A stretch of 64,000 nucleotides of DNA from Methylopila henanensis (GCF_042681025.1 NZ_JBHUER010000001.1:310001-374000); one strand, 5' to 3'; shown: positions 45,308 through 52,937, counted from the stretch's first letter. Made by a program: numbers and translations. Notes: generated by a model not told the origin, from the sequence alone.

Positions 45308-45943
45308 TCACGCGGCCAACGGCTGGCCGACGCGGTCGTCCTCCCAGGTGTGGATGCGCTCGATGGTCAGCCTGCGGCCGGCCACGAGGCGGGCGTGATC
45401 GACCCAGCCGCCAACATTCGTGACCGCCGCGCCGTCCTCGCCGTCACGCTCGAACACAGGTGCGGGCGTGGCGCGCTGAGCCTCGATGGAGGCGAGGGCG
45501 GCCTCGACGCTGAACGAGCCTGCGAGCGGGGCCGGCCCGGTGCAGAACTGCTCGAGCGCCATGAAAGTGCCGGCGGGCGCGCCGTGGCGATCGTGGTTGA
45601 CCCGCAGGGTCAGAATCATGCGCCTCGCGGCCGCGGACCATCCTCCGATCAGCACATTGCATGGCGTCGCCGCGACGTCCTTTTCGGCCAGGTAGGCGTC
45701 GAAGGCGGTGAAGACCTTCGCCTGCTTGACGATCAGGTCGTCGATCGTGCGGGCGTTCGCCGCCCTCAAAGCGGCCTCGATCGCCGGCCACGCATGGACC
45801 GTGCCGGAAACGACAACGACCATGCGCTCGATCTGGACGATTTTGGACGCGAACGCGACGACAACGCCATCAGATGTGTAGCAAGCAGCATCGGCCGCGA
45901 TGTCGATCGCCGAGCCGCTGTTTGCGGCGACGATCGCGGTCAT
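45308..45943 (-). CDS. Ntn-hydrolase-like (proteasome-fold-like) phage protein, copy A
   Basis: A 211-residue protein with N-terminus MTAIVAANSGSAIDIAADAA. The layout is an N-terminal Thr at position 2, a first strand, an AADxxxY loop and FASKIVQIERMVVVVSG, close to the beta-subunit pattern of proteasome/HslV peptidases, in which Thr after Met removal is the nucleophile. Copy B (41598-42260) is a diverged paralogue. The ATG at 45943 overlaps the stop of the 38-residue frame upstream by ATGA. Whether it cuts peptides is unknown. It lies among morphogenesis genes, so a processing role is conceivable. Confidence 0.65.
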   Translation of the reverse strand: MTAIVAANSGSAIDIAADAACYTSDGVVVAFASKIVQIERMVVVVSGTVHAWPAIEAALRAANARTIDDLIVKQAKVFTAFDAYLAEKDVAATPCNVLIGGWSAAARRMILTLRVNHDRHGAPAGTFMALEQFCTGPAPLAGSFSVEAALASIEAQRATPAPVFERDGEDGAAVTNVGGWVDHARLVAGRRLTIERIHTWEDDRVGQPLAA

Positions 45944-46056
45944 AGGCACACCGCGCCGCGGATCGTGGCGAGCGTCGTGCCGGCGATTGCGGTTGTGCCT
46001 ACCGCCGTTCCTGCCGTTCCTGCTGCGAAGATTGCAGCGGCAATAGCTGCGGCCAT
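45940..46056 (-). CDS. 38-residue hydrophobic small protein
   Basis: A small frame starting MAAAIAAAIFAAGTAGTAVG and ending GAVCL. It is almost entirely Ala/Gly/Thr/Ile, so it is probably a single membrane helix. A GGGAGG ribosome site is well spaced before ATG 46056, and the stop overlaps the next start by ATGA, which together argue that it is translated. Its role is unknown. Confidence 0.5.
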   Translation of the reverse strand: MAAAIAAAIFAAGTAGTAVGTTAIAGTTLATIRGAVCL

Positions 46057-46068
46057 AGGGGCCTCCCT

Positions 46069-46467
46069 TCAGTTGAAAAATTCGGTTGCGGGGTCGGCCG
46101 GGTCCGCGCTTTCGGGAAGCGCTCGGATCGCGGCCGTCGATGTCGGTGTGAGGCCAAGAGAATTGAGGCACTGCCGCAGAAGGTTCAGGGCAGGGACGCC
46201 AGCCTCGCCGCGCCGCATCCGCGCGTGCAGGTGGCACGCGATGTGGACGACCGCCCGATGGCTGCGGTTCAGCCACGGCGCGGCAGCCTCAAACTCGTGC
46301 CACGCCTCGCGAGCGTCCGGATCGATCAGGCAGTCAGGTGGATCGCCGAGCGGCGGCAATCCTGACGGCTCAAAGCGAGTTCGAAACCGTTCGGGGTGCT
46401 TGAAAAGCGCCCCTGTCAGGCGCGCCTGCGCGCGCGAAAGTCGAGGTCGCGGCACGACGCCCCCCAT
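46069..46467 (-). CDS. phage terminase small subunit-like protein
   Basis: A 132-residue protein. The pattern GLPPLGDPPDCL, then AREAWHEFEAAAPWLNRSHR, then VPALNLLRQCLNSLGLTPTS, with an acidic D-P-ATEFFN end, matches P27-like terminase small subunits, which bind DNA to begin packaging. The ATG at 46467 is chosen; the upstream frame to 46542 is basic and probably not coding. No large terminase follows, which is unusual for a functional phage. Confidence 0.65.
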   Translation of the reverse strand: MGGVVPRPRLSRAQARLTGALFKHPERFRTRFEPSGLPPLGDPPDCLIDPDAREAWHEFEAAAPWLNRSHRAVVHIACHLHARMRRGEAGVPALNLLRQCLNSLGLTPTSTAAIRALPESADPADPATEFFN

Positions 46468-46554
46468 ATTCTGAATTGGAAAAATGTGCGCGTTGGTCCC
46501 TCGCCGGTCCCTAGGGCGCCGAGGCGGCCGTCCTGCGACCACCCCCTCCCGACC

Positions 46555-47112
46555 TCAGGGGCGGAGGCCGCGCAGGCTCTGCGCCATCCGCATCTGCATG
46601 CGCGCCAAGCGGGCCGCGTGCGGGCCGTCGACCTTGCGCGACGCGGCGATCTTCAGCGCGACGCTCGTCGTGGGGTAGGCGGGATGGTCGACGATCGAGA
46701 TTTCGCTCAGATGCATTTTGTTGATGACTCTGAGCGGGAGGTCGTCGTCGTCAATCCACGCTTCGGAAATGGCGATGAACCCGAAGCTCATCGCGCGCAG
46801 ATCGCGGCGTCGCACGAGCTCGAGAGCCGTTTCGCCGTCCGGCGAGCTCGGCAGGTCGAGCTCAAAGGCCAAGCCGCGCGCGTCTGCCTTCAGTCGAAGC
46901 GTGCCGGACTTGGTCCGCCCGAGAAGCTACCTGCGGTCGTGGTGGAGCAGCGCTGTCACGTCTGAGAGGTCAGCGCTGCGAACCGCGGCGACACTGATCC
47001 GCTCACGGAAAAGGCCGCCGATCACGGCCTCGTCGTCGCACCGGATCGCATACCCTGACACGAGGCGTCCGCCGCCTGTCGCCCGGTAATCGGCGGCCCG
47101 AACCTCAATCAC
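46555..47112 (-). pseudogene. HK97-type prohead protease interrupted by an in-frame amber codon
   Basis: A U35-family capsid maturation protease of normal length (about 185 codons from GTG 47112, with GGAG upstream). The first half ends VTALLHHDRR and then TAG at 46927-46929. The same frame continues directly LLGRTKSGTLRLKADARGLA, then DLRAMSFGF and a VDHPAYPTTSVALKIA end. The family has a residue such as Gln or Asn at the stop position, so a single C-to-T change (CAG to TAG) explains it. The catalytic His (HHD) lies before the stop and the Ser (MSFGF) after it, so the truncated product would be inactive unless the amber is read through. No capsid gene follows. Confidence 0.8.
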
Positions 47113-47311
47113 GATATCGCTCCGCAAGGGCGTCGAGCCGCGCACGCTTTTGGGCCACCGTCCGCTTCTTCCGCTTGTCGATGATTGTGCGCGCGATCAC
47201 TTCGGCCGACGGGCGCGCTCGCCCGTCGTCGCCGATGTCCTTGCCGTTGATGCGAATGGAAGTGCGCCTCCGCGACGGCGACCTGGTCGCCAATTCCAGC
47301 CGCTCGCTCAC
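47105..47311 (-). CDS. hypothetical small basic protein
   Basis: A 68-residue protein from a GTG at 47311 that overlaps the previous stop (GTGA). It is basic: LATRSPSRRRTSIRINGKDI, then EVIARTIIDKRKKRTVAQKR and the ending RLDALAERYRD. Its 3' end overlaps the protease start by 8 bases. The tight coupling supports translation. The family is unknown. Confidence 0.55.
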   Translation of the reverse strand: MSERLELATRSPSRRRTSIRINGKDIGDDGRARPSAEVIARTIIDKRKKRTVAQKRARLDALAERYRD

Positions 47312-47916
47312 TTCAGCGCCTCCGGGACTTCGGCGATCAGGCCTGCCGCAAAAGCCTGCTGAGCGAACTGCGGGCCGCGGGTTTCGGCGAGCCAAGCGGC
47401 GCGCATCGGCGCGATGCGGCCGACCCAAGCCGCACCGGAGCGGTCGAGCTCGTCATAGGCGCGCTCGACCTCGCGGGCCGCCGAGACGGCGGCCGCTAGA
47501 TGAGCCACGAACGTTTCGAGGCGATCCTTGATCATCGGGCGCACCTGGTCGCACAGCGTCTTGGATGCGCCGCCTCTGGCAGCAGAAATCCGCTCGTCCA
47601 GAATGCGGAGCGCCGCGTCGACGTCGGCGATCTCGCGCCCGATCTCGGTTAGCCTGGCCCGCTTACCGGACGTTGGAACGCCGGTGATTTCGTCGCCGAG
47701 GAGCGCCGCCACGCGGGACGTCGGCTCCGGCTTGGGCGGCTCATTGTCCAGGGCGAACATGATTTCAGAACGCTCGAGGTCAAGGCTGCGCTTTTTCTCG
47801 TCGAGATCCAGCCGTCGCTCGTGGAGCGCCGCATATTCGGGCGAAACCTCGTCAAGCGAAGGCGCGCGGAAGGGTTCGGTGGCCGCGTTCGCGGCGCCGG
47901 CGGGCTTTTTGAACAT
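47308..47916 (-). CDS. hypothetical coiled-coil phage protein
   Basis: A 202-residue protein. Residues 25-60 are a charged coiled coil (HERRLDLDEKKRSLDLERSE), followed by a Pro-rich turn and a second long helical pair (ARLTEIGREIADVDAALRIL, then KDRLETFVAHLAAAVSAARE). The C-terminus contains PMRAAWLAETRGPQFAQQAF. It is part of the leftward array with overlaps on its downstream side. No family is recognised. A scaffolding or head-related role is possible but unproven. Confidence 0.6.
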   Translation of the reverse strand: MFKKPAGAANAATEPFRAPSLDEVSPEYAALHERRLDLDEKKRSLDLERSEIMFALDNEPPKPEPTSRVAALLGDEITGVPTSGKRARLTEIGREIADVDAALRILDERISAARGGASKTLCDQVRPMIKDRLETFVAHLAAAVSAAREVERAYDELDRSGAAWVGRIAPMRAAWLAETRGPQFAQQAFAAGLIAEVPEALK

Positions 47917-47925
47917 GAGGGTCTT

Positions 47926-48414
47926 TCAGGTGAGGGAGCGAGCGACAGTCGCGAACGCGTCGCCGTAGACGTGAATGAGGGTCCGTCGCGGCAGCGCGGG
48001 CCAATCGTCGCCGTCGCCGAAGCGGAGCGTCTGCTCCTCGCCGTCGAGCTCGAGCCGGACGAGCGCGGCGGGCTCCTCGTGAAGTAGTACGATCTCGGTC
48101 ACTGAGTGGTCGCCGGCGGCGGAGCGGTCCATTTCGCGCTCGAGGAGGCGGGTTAGGGAAACGGCACGATCGCTATGGCAGGTGAGGTCGGCGTACTTCC
48201 TGACGGTGCGGCCCGTTTCCCTCGGTAGGGGTGCGAGCGCGCAAGCGAGCAGAAGTGCGATGGCGTGGTCGTTATCGACATGAGCCACGGCGCGGCCGCT
48301 GGAGCGCGGCAGGACGTCGAGGTCGCGCAGACGCGCTGCATAGCTAACCGCGCGGGGCTTCGGGGTGAGCGTCGCCTCGGCGACGACTTCGGTCAGTCCG
48401 GAAACTGAGGTCAC
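47926..48414 (-). CDS. hypothetical element protein
   Basis: A 162-residue protein from GTG 48414, chosen because AGGAACTC lies 6-7 bases before it. Visible parts are VDNDHAIALLLACALAPLPR, RAVSLTRLLEREMDRSAAGD and a beta-rich end, VTEIVLLHEEPAALVRLELD then TLIHVYGDAFATVARSL. No family is recognised. It follows a predicted terminator and precedes the coiled-coil gene by 9 bases, so it may start a new transcription unit. Confidence 0.55.
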   Translation of the reverse strand: MTSVSGLTEVVAEATLTPKPRAVSYAARLRDLDVLPRSSGRAVAHVDNDHAIALLLACALAPLPRETGRTVRKYADLTCHSDRAVSLTRLLEREMDRSAAGDHSVTEIVLLHEEPAALVRLELDGEEQTLRFGDGDDWPALPRRTLIHVYGDAFATVARSLT

Positions 48415-48441
48415 ATGCGAGTTCCTGCATTGGTGACGACG

Positions 48442-48471
48442 AAAACCCCGCTCGCGCGGTGCGCGGCGGGG
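48442..48471 (-). terminator. rho-independent terminator in element
   Basis: On the minus strand, CCCCGC (48471-48466) pairs with GCGGGG (48451-48446) around a GC-rich loop and is followed by TTTT (48445-48442). It lies 26 bases after the stop of the gene at 48497-48943. Confidence 0.65.
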
Positions 48472-48496
48472 CAAGGTCGATTGATGGTTGGTAGGT

Positions 48497-48943
48497 CTAG
48501 GCCGCCTTGGCGGCTGCCCTGAACCCTAGATGGTTGGCAAGTTGGTCAAGGCCGAGGTCGTGGGCGAACATTGCGACCGACTCTGCGGCAGGGTTCCGCT
48601 TGCCCGGCTTCGCCCCATAGCTGAGCGCGACTGTCGACGCGGGCTGGTTCAGGAGCACGAAGCCTCGGACGGCCGGCCAGAGCTTCGGGCCGATGGAATC
48701 GATCGCAGCGCCGAGCTCTCTGGCGGCTTTGGATCGGTCAACGGCGGCTTCCGCCGGCCAACACCATGTCGGGTTGCGCGTGCTGTCGACGATTGGTCTG
48801 GCGCAATCATGAGTACCCATGACGCCGTCTGTCCCGGCTTGAGCGGCGAGGCGCCGGAGCCAAGTTTCAGCGCGTTGCTGCTCAGGCGTGAGAACTCGAT
48901 CGCGCGCCCAGACGGGCGCGACGTTGTCGTTTGCCGAATCCAT
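48497..48943 (-). CDS. hypothetical element protein
   Basis: A 148-residue protein beginning MDSANDNVAPVWARDRVLTP. The centre is helical (KAARELGAAIDSIGPKLWPA then VRGFVLLNQPASTVALSYGA), and the ending AMFAHDLGLDQLANHLGF has a helix-turn-helix-like rhythm. It lies in the early-gene part of the element between the repeat protein and the morphogenesis genes. The 195 bases upstream (48944-49138) are AT-rich and probably hold a promoter. No family is recognised. Confidence 0.6.
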   Translation of the reverse strand: MDSANDNVAPVWARDRVLTPEQQRAETWLRRLAAQAGTDGVMGTHDCARPIVDSTRNPTWCWPAEAAVDRSKAARELGAAIDSIGPKLWPAVRGFVLLNQPASTVALSYGAKPGKRNPAAESVAMFAHDLGLDQLANHLGFRAAAKAA

Positions 48944-49138
48944 AGGGAAGCCCCGGACGCAAATTTGGATCTTAATTCCAAGATGTCACGAATCGTATAC
49001 GGCGTCAAGAACAAAAAGGAAACAAATTCGCAAACCTGCGAGTGGCCGTCGCTTGACAGGTGGCCTAGGTCGTCATTCCATGGTGTCTCTGGTGGGCATT
49101 AGCCCCTAGATATGGTGTTTAATCGCTGGGAGATGAGC

Positions 49139-49354
49139 ATGACGAAGAAAGGAAGCGGTGGTCCTCACCGCAGCGCCTCGAGCGGCCAATACGTGTCAGC
49201 CGCCCAGGGCAAGGCGAGCCCGCGAACGACGGTGCAGGAAGCGCCGGGCAAGAGCGACAGCACGGGCGGGGCCTATCGAAGCGCCATCAGCGGCCGGTTC
49301 GTAACCGAGGCGCATGGGAAGCGGAGTCCGAGCACGACCGTCCGTGAGAAGTAA
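49139..49354 (+). CDS. small protein with two tandem 25-residue repeats
   Basis: A 71-residue protein on the plus strand. Two imperfect copies are visible: HRSASSGQYVSAAQGKASPR with TTVQE, and YRSAISGRFVTEAHGKRSPS with TTVRE, separated by a Gly/Ser linker. The motif xRSAxSGxxVxxAxGKxSPxTTVxE resembles small proteins found across phages and actinobacteria with a YRSAxTGRFV-type core. The ATG at 49139 has GGGAG about 8 bases before it. The function is unknown. Confidence 0.65.
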   Translation: MTKKGSGGPHRSASSGQYVSAAQGKASPRTTVQEAPGKSDSTGGAYRSAISGRFVTEAHGKRSPSTTVREK

Positions 49355-49413
49355 GGCGGTGCACGCAACTTCGCCGGCCGCGGTGCGCCGCGACCGGCCC
49401 TAGATCACTGAAC

Positions 49414-49429
49414 TAAACGATATCGTTTA
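49414..49429. promoter_or_regulatory. 16-base perfect palindrome
   Basis: TAAACGATATCGTTTA is a perfect palindrome between convergent small genes. It overlaps the TAA stop of the gene at 49427-49606. It is AT-rich against a GC-rich background and has the size of a dimeric repressor operator. The regulator is unknown. Confidence 0.4.
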
Positions 49430-49606
49430 TTCCCGGCTCTCGACCTTAAGCCCCTCGCACCGCAATTGATCGCGGGCCGACGAGTAGCGCCGTTTATCGC
49501 CGTGAAGAAGTTGCCGGTAATGGGCGCACCAGCCGGCGCGCTTGTGCGGTTTGCAGAGCCCGCAGACCCGCTGCGACTTGCGTCGTTTCCGCTTGTGATG
49601 AGCCAT
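49427..49606 (-). CDS. small Cys/His-rich basic protein
   Basis: A 59-residue protein, MAHHKRKRRKSQRVCGLCKP then HKRAGWCAHYRQLLHGDKRR. The CxxC-x6-CxH cluster could bind zinc, and the N-terminus is strongly basic, so nucleic-acid binding is likely. It lies just downstream of the replication gene in the leftward direction. The ATG at 49606 is chosen; the upstream frame to 49732 overlaps the replication gene. Confidence 0.6.
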   Translation of the reverse strand: MAHHKRKRRKSQRVCGLCKPHKRAGWCAHYRQLLHGDKRRYSSARDQLRCEGLKVESRE

Positions 49607-49713
49607 TCCATCCTCCGCAATAGAGCGGCGCGCCCTCGCGGCGCGCGCGCGTCTTGCGGAGCAGGGGAGGGATGATGGACATGCGGGGATCGTCGGGCCG
49701 GGGGCGCAGGCGG

Positions 49714-51363
49714 TCAAGCCTCGATAGTCCACTTCGGCCCGCTTTCAGCGAGCTCGCGGGCGGCCTCGGGGGAGATGTCCAGCCCGATCAGCTCGTCAGT
49801 GTCGCGGAGTTTCGAAATCCCGACCTCGCGACAGAGGCGCGCCAGGCGGGCCGCGTCTGGCCCTGCCACGGGTAGCCACTCGACCTGGCTCTTGCCGTCT
49901 GGGCGAGCAATCGTGATGGCCACCGTCTTCGAGCCGTCGTCTTCGATCTGAAGACTGGCGTCCACGATCCGTGGCGACGTCAGGCGAGGCGCAGGCGGGG
50001 CTCGCTTCGGCGCGGGGGCGGGCCGCTCGGGCGCCAACTCGTCGACCGGCACCGGCTGGAGATCTGACAAAGGCGCTTGCGCCCCGCCCGGCGCCGCGCC
50101 GTACGTGTACCCTTTGCCCTCAGCTCGGATTTCAACGCGGCGGCCGACCGCTTGGTTCGCATAGGCCGTGCCCGCCGCGTTCGCGAGCGCCCGCTCCAGC
50201 GCCCGGCCCTCATCGGTGAGGGACATGATCACATGCCTGAATTCCGAGCCGTCATCGCGGCGGAACGTGACGTGCGTCTCGGGCTCGGGCGCGAAGGGAT
50301 TTGGCACTTCGACGGATAAGACCGTGACGGCCTCGCCGGTGACTGCCCCCCGCGGCCCGCCCTTCGGCTCGCGCGGCTTCGGCTGGCGCTTCTGGAACCT
50401 CGCCGGCGCGTCCTCTTCGTAGCGCTCGTCGGCGAGCCATTTCGCCAAGGTGAACCGCGGCGCCGTCGGATCGCCCTGCGCCGCCCAAGCCTCACGCCAG
50501 GCCGCAGCGGCGGTGATGATGTCCTCGAGGTGCTCGGCCGGAAGTTTCGCGAACGCGGCCCGAGCGTCGGCCCGGCCGCGGCGGACGCCATAGGCGCGCC
50601 ACAAGCGCTCAAAGTCATCTTCATCCGCCCGTGCGGCTGAGGAGGCGGCGACGCCGCCGACCGAAGCCGGGGAGGGCGTCCCGAGCTCCGGCTCGGTCCC
50701 TCTTTCAGTGAAACCCGTCCGTGGACGGGTTTCTGTAAGAGGGTCTTTGTGTCCTACGGGGGGCACGCTAACCGGATTTGCGTGCCCTACGGGGGGCACA
50801 ACAGCGTGCCCTACGGGGGGCACGCAAATGTCGGCGGGATGGTCGTCCGAGACCCCAAAATCCGATTTCGTTGCAAGGCCGTTGCAAGCCGTTGCAACGG
50901 CATCACTAAGTGCTCGTTCTGCAATGCTTTCTGGTTGCATCGGCGTTGCAACGCCGTTGTCGTTGGCTGCAACGGCCGGCTGGCAAACCAGTCGCCAAGC
51001 CGGCACATAACGGCTCGCGGACCGGCCCCCACCCGCGGTCGCGGACAGGTACCCCCAAGCAACGAGCTCTCGCAGGGTGGCGGCCACCTTACTGAAAGAC
51101 AGCGCCCGCCCGCTGCTGCCGGCGCGCTCGGCGAGCTTGTCCGCAATGTGCCGCGCCGACGCGAGGGCGTCGCCGTAGCGGTCGTGATGCCAATCCAAGA
51201 TGAAGCTGAAGATCAGCATGTGGCGACGCGACGCGCGAGGATCGTAGGGCAGACGGCAGAGCAGTTCGAATTTTGCTTGCAGGCTTCCGGGCGTGGGAAG
51301 TTTTCGGACACGAGGAGTGTCTACGTTCCCAGTATTTCCGGTTGCATCTTGGGCGGATGCCAT
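49714..51363 (-). CDS. replication-initiator-like winged-helix protein
   Basis: A 549-residue protein. Residues 30-125 form a winged helix of the phage replication-protein type (RRHMLIFSFILDWHHDRYGD, then ARHIADKLAERAGSSGRALS and VAATLRELVAWGYLSATAGG). The low-complexity middle (about 130-230) contains three VPPVGH hexapeptides. The part from about 240 includes DFERLWRAYGVRRGRADARA, common in phage replication proteins, then a beta-rich C-terminal domain. The DNA for the middle part carries repeats and a hairpin described separately as a candidate origin. The name is an inference from fold, place and internal repeats. Confidence 0.65.
   Translation of the reverse strand: MASAQDATGNTGNVDTPRVRKLPTPGSLQAKFELLCRLPYDPRASRRHMLIFSFILDWHHDRYGDALASARHIADKLAERAGSSGRALSFSKVAATLRELVAWGYLSATAGGGRSASRYVPAWRLVCQPAVAANDNGVATPMQPESIAERALSDAVATACNGLATKSDFGVSDDHPADICVPPVGHAVVPPVGHANPVSVPPVGHKDPLTETRPRTGFTERGTEPELGTPSPASVGGVAASSAARADEDDFERLWRAYGVRRGRADARAAFAKLPAEHLEDIITAAAAWREAWAAQGDPTAPRFTLAKWLADERYEEDAPARFQKRQPKPREPKGGPRGAVTGEAVTVLSVEVPNPFAPEPETHVTFRRDDGSEFRHVIMSLTDEGRALERALANAAGTAYANQAVGRRVEIRAEGKGYTYGAAPGGAQAPLSDLQPVPVDELAPERPAPAPKRAPPAPRLTSPRIVDASLQIEDDGSKTVAITIARPDGKSQVEWLPVAGPDAARLARLCREVGISKLRDTDELIGLDISPEAARELAESGPKWTIEA
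50710..50951. repeat. candidate replication origin inside the replication gene
   Basis: There are three structures in 242 bases. The first is a hairpin with 11-base perfect arms (50710-50720 / 50723-50733). The second is three 18-base copies of GTGCCCTACGGGGGGCAC at 50749-50766 (one mismatch), 50782-50799 and 50806-50823; each is itself a hyphenated palindrome and encodes VPPVGH on the other strand. The third is four copies of CGTTGCAA at 50869, 50880, 50890 and 50944, the first three about one helical turn apart. Iterons inside an initiator gene are the design of lambda O. Confidence 0.55.
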
Positions 51364-51427
51364 TATGTTTGACCTAGCAATAACGGGGTCGGGTCAGGGT
51401 GGTGCCTGGGCGATTTCGTAACAACTC

Positions 51428-51465
51428 AGGGCCGCGCTGCCGAGGAGGGCGGGCGGCCCTTTTTC
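51428..51465 (+). terminator. hairpin with T-run, plus-strand oriented
   Basis: AGGGCCGC (51428-51435) pairs with GCGGCCCT (51453-51460) and is followed by TTTTC. In the plus direction this is a good intrinsic terminator. In the minus direction it lies just after the excisionase-like gene and could act weakly there too. Confidence 0.55.
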
Positions 51466-51693
51466 TTATGCGACGCGGGCGACGCTCTCGCGCTCTTGCG
51501 CTTCGATCCAAGCGAGCAGAACCGACTTGCGCGCGGACAGCGCGCCTCCTAGCCGGAAGATCGGAATGCGGCTCGTCTCGACGAGGTAGTACACGCGGCG
51601 GACGTTCGCCCGCGATGGCGAGCCGTAGATGAACGCGGCGATCTCGCGGGCGCCCGTCAGCAGGTCGTCGGCGAGGGCAGGGGCGTCGCTCAT
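51466..51693 (-). CDS. excisionase-like DNA-binding protein
   Basis: A 75-residue protein. LLTGAREIAAFIYGSPSRAN, then VRRVYYLVETSRIPIFRLGG, is the small winged-helix fold seen in excisionase/HTH-17-type proteins. The ending RKSVLLAWIEAQERES is the usual recognition-helix tail. It overlaps the integrase stop by ATGA, so the two form a unit. The integrase-xis pairing supports a directionality factor role. Confidence 0.7.
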   Translation of the reverse strand: MSDAPALADDLLTGAREIAAFIYGSPSRANVRRVYYLVETSRIPIFRLGGALSARKSVLLAWIEAQERESVARVA

Positions 51694-52937
51694 CGGCGGG
51701 GTCCGTCGAGCAAGGACTCGGCAGGCGGCAGGTCGTGAAGCAGAAGATCGGCCCACGCCTGCGCGAGCTCTCGACGGCGGGCGAGGTGAGCGGCTCGGTT
51801 GTAAGCCCCCTCGACCGCGTTCGCCGGCGTGTGGCCCAGCATGAGGTCAATGACGGCGCGATCGGCCGGGAATTCCTCATTCATGATGGTGGAGAAGGTC
51901 GCGCGCCACCCGTGGGGGACGTGCCGGCCGCTATAGCCTACGCGCTTGAGCGCGAAGCTCATCGCATTCTCGGACATGGGCTTGTGAGCCCAACGGGCGT
52001 TCGGAAACACGTATGGGCTTCCGCCGGTTATCCGGCGAACTGCATCTAGAACTTCAACGGCTTTGGCCGACAGCGGGACTAGATGATCACGGCCGGCATC
52101 TTCCTTCCGCTCAAGCGCGAGTTTCATGCGCGCCGCTGGAACGGTCCATGTCGGCGCGTGCTGATCAAGTACGCCCAGTTCACTCCATGGCAGGCTATTG
52201 ATCACTCCCGGCCGGACCGCGGTCAGCGCCAGCAAGCGATGCGCGAGCTTCGTGACCGGATGCCCAGCCTCGCTCTCGACGGCCCGCAGCAGCGCACGAG
52301 CGTCGTCGAGGCTCGTGACGGCCGGCTGGCGGCCCTTCCGCAGAGGGGCCATTGCGCCCTTAACGATTGCGGCGGGATCGGTCGCCGCCTGGCCGCTCGA
52401 CATCGCGTAGCTAAAGACCGCCGAGATCCTCTGCCGGACCCGACGCGCTGTCTCAATCGCCGGCCGGGCCTCGATCTCGCGGAGCACGGCGAGCACGACC
52501 GGCGGCGTGATCTCGTGCAAGGGCAGGGCGCCGAGCGCCGGGAAGACGTCTCGCTCGAGCGAGGTGATTACGTCGTCCGCGTGGCGCGCGACCCATGTGT
52601 TCGCGTTGAGCTTGAACCACTCCCGCGCCACAATCTCAAAGGTCGTCGCCGACGCCTTGACCGTGGCGGCCTTCGCCACCTTTTTCGCAACGGCCGGGTC
52701 ACGGCCGGACTTGAGGATCGCCCGCGCCTCATCACGCGCCTGACGCGCGCCGGCGAGGGAGAGCGCAGGGTAGGCGCCGAGGCTAAGGAGCTTCTCCTTG
52801 CCGCCGAACTCGTAGCGCCAGCGCCAGAGCTTCCCGCCCGCGGGTGTTACATATAGGTGCAGCCCGCCGCCGTCGGTCAGCTTGAACGGCTTCTCCCGCG
52901 GCCTCGTCTTGCGGATTTCCACGTCCGTGAGCGGCAT
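51690..52937 (-). CDS. tyrosine integrase, P4 family with DUF4102 N-terminus
   Basis: A 415-residue site-specific recombinase. The DUF4102 arm-binding domain is residues 1-90 (KPFKLTDGGGLHLYVTPAGG, then LLSLGAYPALSLAGARQARD). A SAM-like core-binding domain is at about 100-200. The catalytic domain has Arg in TAVRPGVINSLPWSEL, the HxxR box HGWRATFSTIMNEE, the second His in LMLGHTPANAVEGAYNRA and the nucleophile Tyr in AYNRA. All catalytic residues are present, so the enzyme looks functional. The gene ends of the element and tRNA-Ser lie 12-165 bases upstream. Confidence 0.93.
   Translation of the reverse strand: MPLTDVEIRKTRPREKPFKLTDGGGLHLYVTPAGGKLWRWRYEFGGKEKLLSLGAYPALSLAGARQARDEARAILKSGRDPAVAKKVAKAATVKASATTFEIVAREWFKLNANTWVARHADDVITSLERDVFPALGALPLHEITPPVVLAVLREIEARPAIETARRVRQRISAVFSYAMSSGQAATDPAAIVKGAMAPLRKGRQPAVTSLDDARALLRAVESEAGHPVTKLAHRLLALTAVRPGVINSLPWSELGVLDQHAPTWTVPAARMKLALERKEDAGRDHLVPLSAKAVEVLDAVRRITGGSPYVFPNARWAHKPMSENAMSFALKRVGYSGRHVPHGWRATFSTIMNEEFPADRAVIDLMLGHTPANAVEGAYNRAAHLARRRELAQAWADLLLHDLPPAESLLDGPRR

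Noticed and set aside
50749..50951. Possible CRISPR array, because of closely spaced repeats
   Set aside because: The repeats are 8-18 bases, lie in frame inside a coding gene, spacings are irregular (24-33 and 10-54 bases) and no cas genes are present. Replication iterons are a better fit.
49714..51363. Calling the replication-like protein a helicase or primase
   Set aside because: No Walker A/B, zinc-finger or primase motif is visible; only a winged-helix N-terminus and internal DNA repeats support an initiator role.
37647..51422. Three copies of TTCGTAAC (37647, 37695, 51415) as operator of the XRE regulator
   Set aside because: An 8-mer seen three times in 16 kb is too weak; two copies are near the XRE gene but one is inside its coding sequence.
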